In this document: one piece after another, positions 5,587 through 6,497 of the stretch
Position numbering within the stretch: the stretch's first letter is position 1
Layout: every line of letters starts with the position of its first letter
Assembly: GCA_900556355.1 (NCBI GenBank)
Contig: UNSP01000013.1
Location: 1-6,497 of the forward strand
Direction of reading: 5' to 3'
DNA length: 6,497 nt
Source: Candidatus Saccharimonadota bacterium
Lineage (GTDB): Bacteria > Patescibacteriota > Saccharimonadia > Saccharimonadales > Saccharimonadaceae
Translations under genes and position numbers: made by a program
Notes under the pieces: model-generated
Seen by the model: only the letters and a program-made list of their open reading frames with translations
Databases searched by the model: none
Told to the model about the DNA's origin: nothing

Positions 5587-6497
5587 AGAATTACAGAAAA
5601 CTGGTAATCACGAGCTTCGTTTTTGGTGCGATAAAAAATTTGGCGCCAGCGCACGCGGGATTTTTGCTAAGTTCGACGAGAATATTCCGGTCGATTTGAT
5701 TGTTGCTGGAAAATTACGCCGATATCACGGAAAAAGCATCTCATTTCATCTACATCCGTCAATTTTATTCCCAAATCTACGTGATGGTTTTAAGGTGATG
5801 ATTGGCTTTTTCCAGAGCTTGTTTAAGCTTATAAAGTGGCGTCCAGATGTTATTTTCATTAAGGGCGGATATGTTTGTTTGCCAGTTGGCTATGCGGCTC
5901 GGCTATTAAGAATTCCGTTGGTTTTGCATGATTCCGACGCGCATCCAGGTTTGACGAATCGCTTATTGAGTCCCTTCGCAAAAGCTATCGGCACAGGTGC
6001 GCCGCTTGAATATTACAATTATCCACCAGAAAAAGCTTCATATGTTGGCATTCCAGTTGCGCCAGAATTCCATCCATATTCTGAGGCCGAGAGGAAAGAA
6101 TTGAAGGAAAAATTAGGCTTTAATGTCAATAAACCGTTAGTTGTTATTACTGGCGGTGGACTTGGAGCTGGGCGAATTAATTCCGCGATTGTAGCAATTA
6201 GGGAAAACCTGCTTTCTGAGGCTTCGGTATTTTTGATATCGGGAAATCAGCAATATGAAGAAATTCTCAAGCAAACCGACGAACGGGAGGGTTGGCGATT
6301 GCAGGCATTTGTTCACAACGGAATGGCGGAAGTTTTGGCGGCGGCGGATATAGTCGTAACCAGGGCAGGGGCGACCACTCTTCTGGAATTGGCGGCGCTA
6401 CATAAACCAACAATCATCATCCCTAACGGCCATTTGACAGGCGGGCATCAATTGAAAAACGCTAAAGTTTACCAGGACGCATTGGCGGCGTTGATAG
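5519..6497 (+). CDS. murG: UDP-GlcNAc:lipid I N-acetylglucosaminyltransferase MurG, 3' end outside the window
   Basis: MurG is a GT-B fold glycosyltransferase on the cytoplasmic face of the membrane. It adds GlcNAc to lipid I to make lipid II, the substrate of FtsW. From GTG 5519 the frame is open to the window end (326 codons seen; the family is usually about 350-370). The N-terminal domain has the Gly-rich loop GGGSGGH (8-14), then GGYVCLPVGYAARLLRIPLV and HDSDAHPGLTNR (137-148), where most bacteria have HEQNxxPGxxNR. The C-terminal domain begins around VVITGGGLGAGR (about 208-219; usual GGSxGA) and has RAGATTLLELAAL (282-294, with E290 as the expected UDP-GlcNAc contact) and GGHQLKNA. The start overlaps ftsW by 68 bp in another frame. 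The motif variants look like lineage features rather than damage, since spacing and frame are intact. Confidence 0.95.
   Translation, partial: MAKILAVGGGSGGHVTPVVAVFRELQKTGNHELRFWCDKKFGASARGIFAKFDENIPVDLIVAGKLRRYHGKSISFHLHPSILFPNLRDGFKVMIGFFQSLFKLIKWRPDVIFIKGGYVCLPVGYAARLLRIPLVLHDSDAHPGLTNRLLSPFAKAIGTGAPLEYYNYPPEKASYVGIPVAPEFHPYSEAERKELKEKLGFNVNKPLVVITGGGLGAGRINSAIVAIRENLLSEASVFLISGNQQYEEILKQTDEREGWRLQAFVHNGMAEVLAAADIVVTRAGATTLLELAALHKPTIIIPNGHLTGGHQLKNAKVYQDALAALI

Noticed and set aside
1..6497. CRISPR array, tRNA/rRNA genes, insertion sequences, toxin-antitoxin or phage genes
   Set aside because: No repeated spacer units, tRNA-like folds, terminal inverted repeats or transposase motifs were seen; nearly all bases are accounted for by dcw genes.

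Overview
The window is a compact, single-strand (+) division and cell-wall (dcw) gene cluster. In order it holds rsmH (mraW), a tiny ORF, an ftsL-like gene, ftsI (class B PBP), mraY, ftsW and the first ~326 codons of murG, which runs off the right edge. Moderate AT/GC balance, the standard genetic code (TGA is not read as Gly), very tight packing, and the order rsmH-ftsL-ftsI-mraY-ftsW-murG with no murE, murF or murD in between suggest a reduced-genome bacterium. My best guess is Candidatus Saccharibacteria (TM7) or a relative in the Patescibacteria/CPR. This is inferred from gene order and motif variants, not from a database search.

Layout. Bases 1-46 carry a perfect TATAAT whose expected transcription start falls on or next to the rsmH ATG. 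rsmH (47-954) is broken by a one-base frameshift between 139 and 220. Bases 955-1152 hold a very strong Shine-Dalgarno, a 23-codon ORF that seems to continue in the +1 frame to 1096, and a GC-rich hairpin followed by a short T-rich stretch that looks like an intrinsic terminator. After it come the bitopic, coiled-coil FtsL-like gene (1153-1494) and a second perfect TATAAT directly before ftsI (1516-3261). From ftsI on the genes are 2 bp apart or overlapping: ftsI/mraY 2 bp gap, mraY/ftsW 8 bp overlap, ftsW/murG 68 bp overlap. This points to one translationally coupled transcript. No stretch over 300 bases lacks a gene.

How they work together. MraY makes lipid I on the inner face of the membrane and MurG converts it to lipid II. 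FtsW polymerises lipid II at the septum and FtsI crosslinks the new glycan. The FtsL-like protein would scaffold and activate the FtsW-FtsI pair. RsmH is a 16S rRNA methyltransferase that is customarily part of this cluster.

I see no phage, defence or mobile system. The most interesting part is 47-1115: two independent single-base frameshifts close together, plus a hairpin whose 5' arm and loop contain the end and stop codon of the shifted small ORF. Sequencing or assembly indels are the simplest explanation. Translation-dependent control of the hairpin is a testable alternative.
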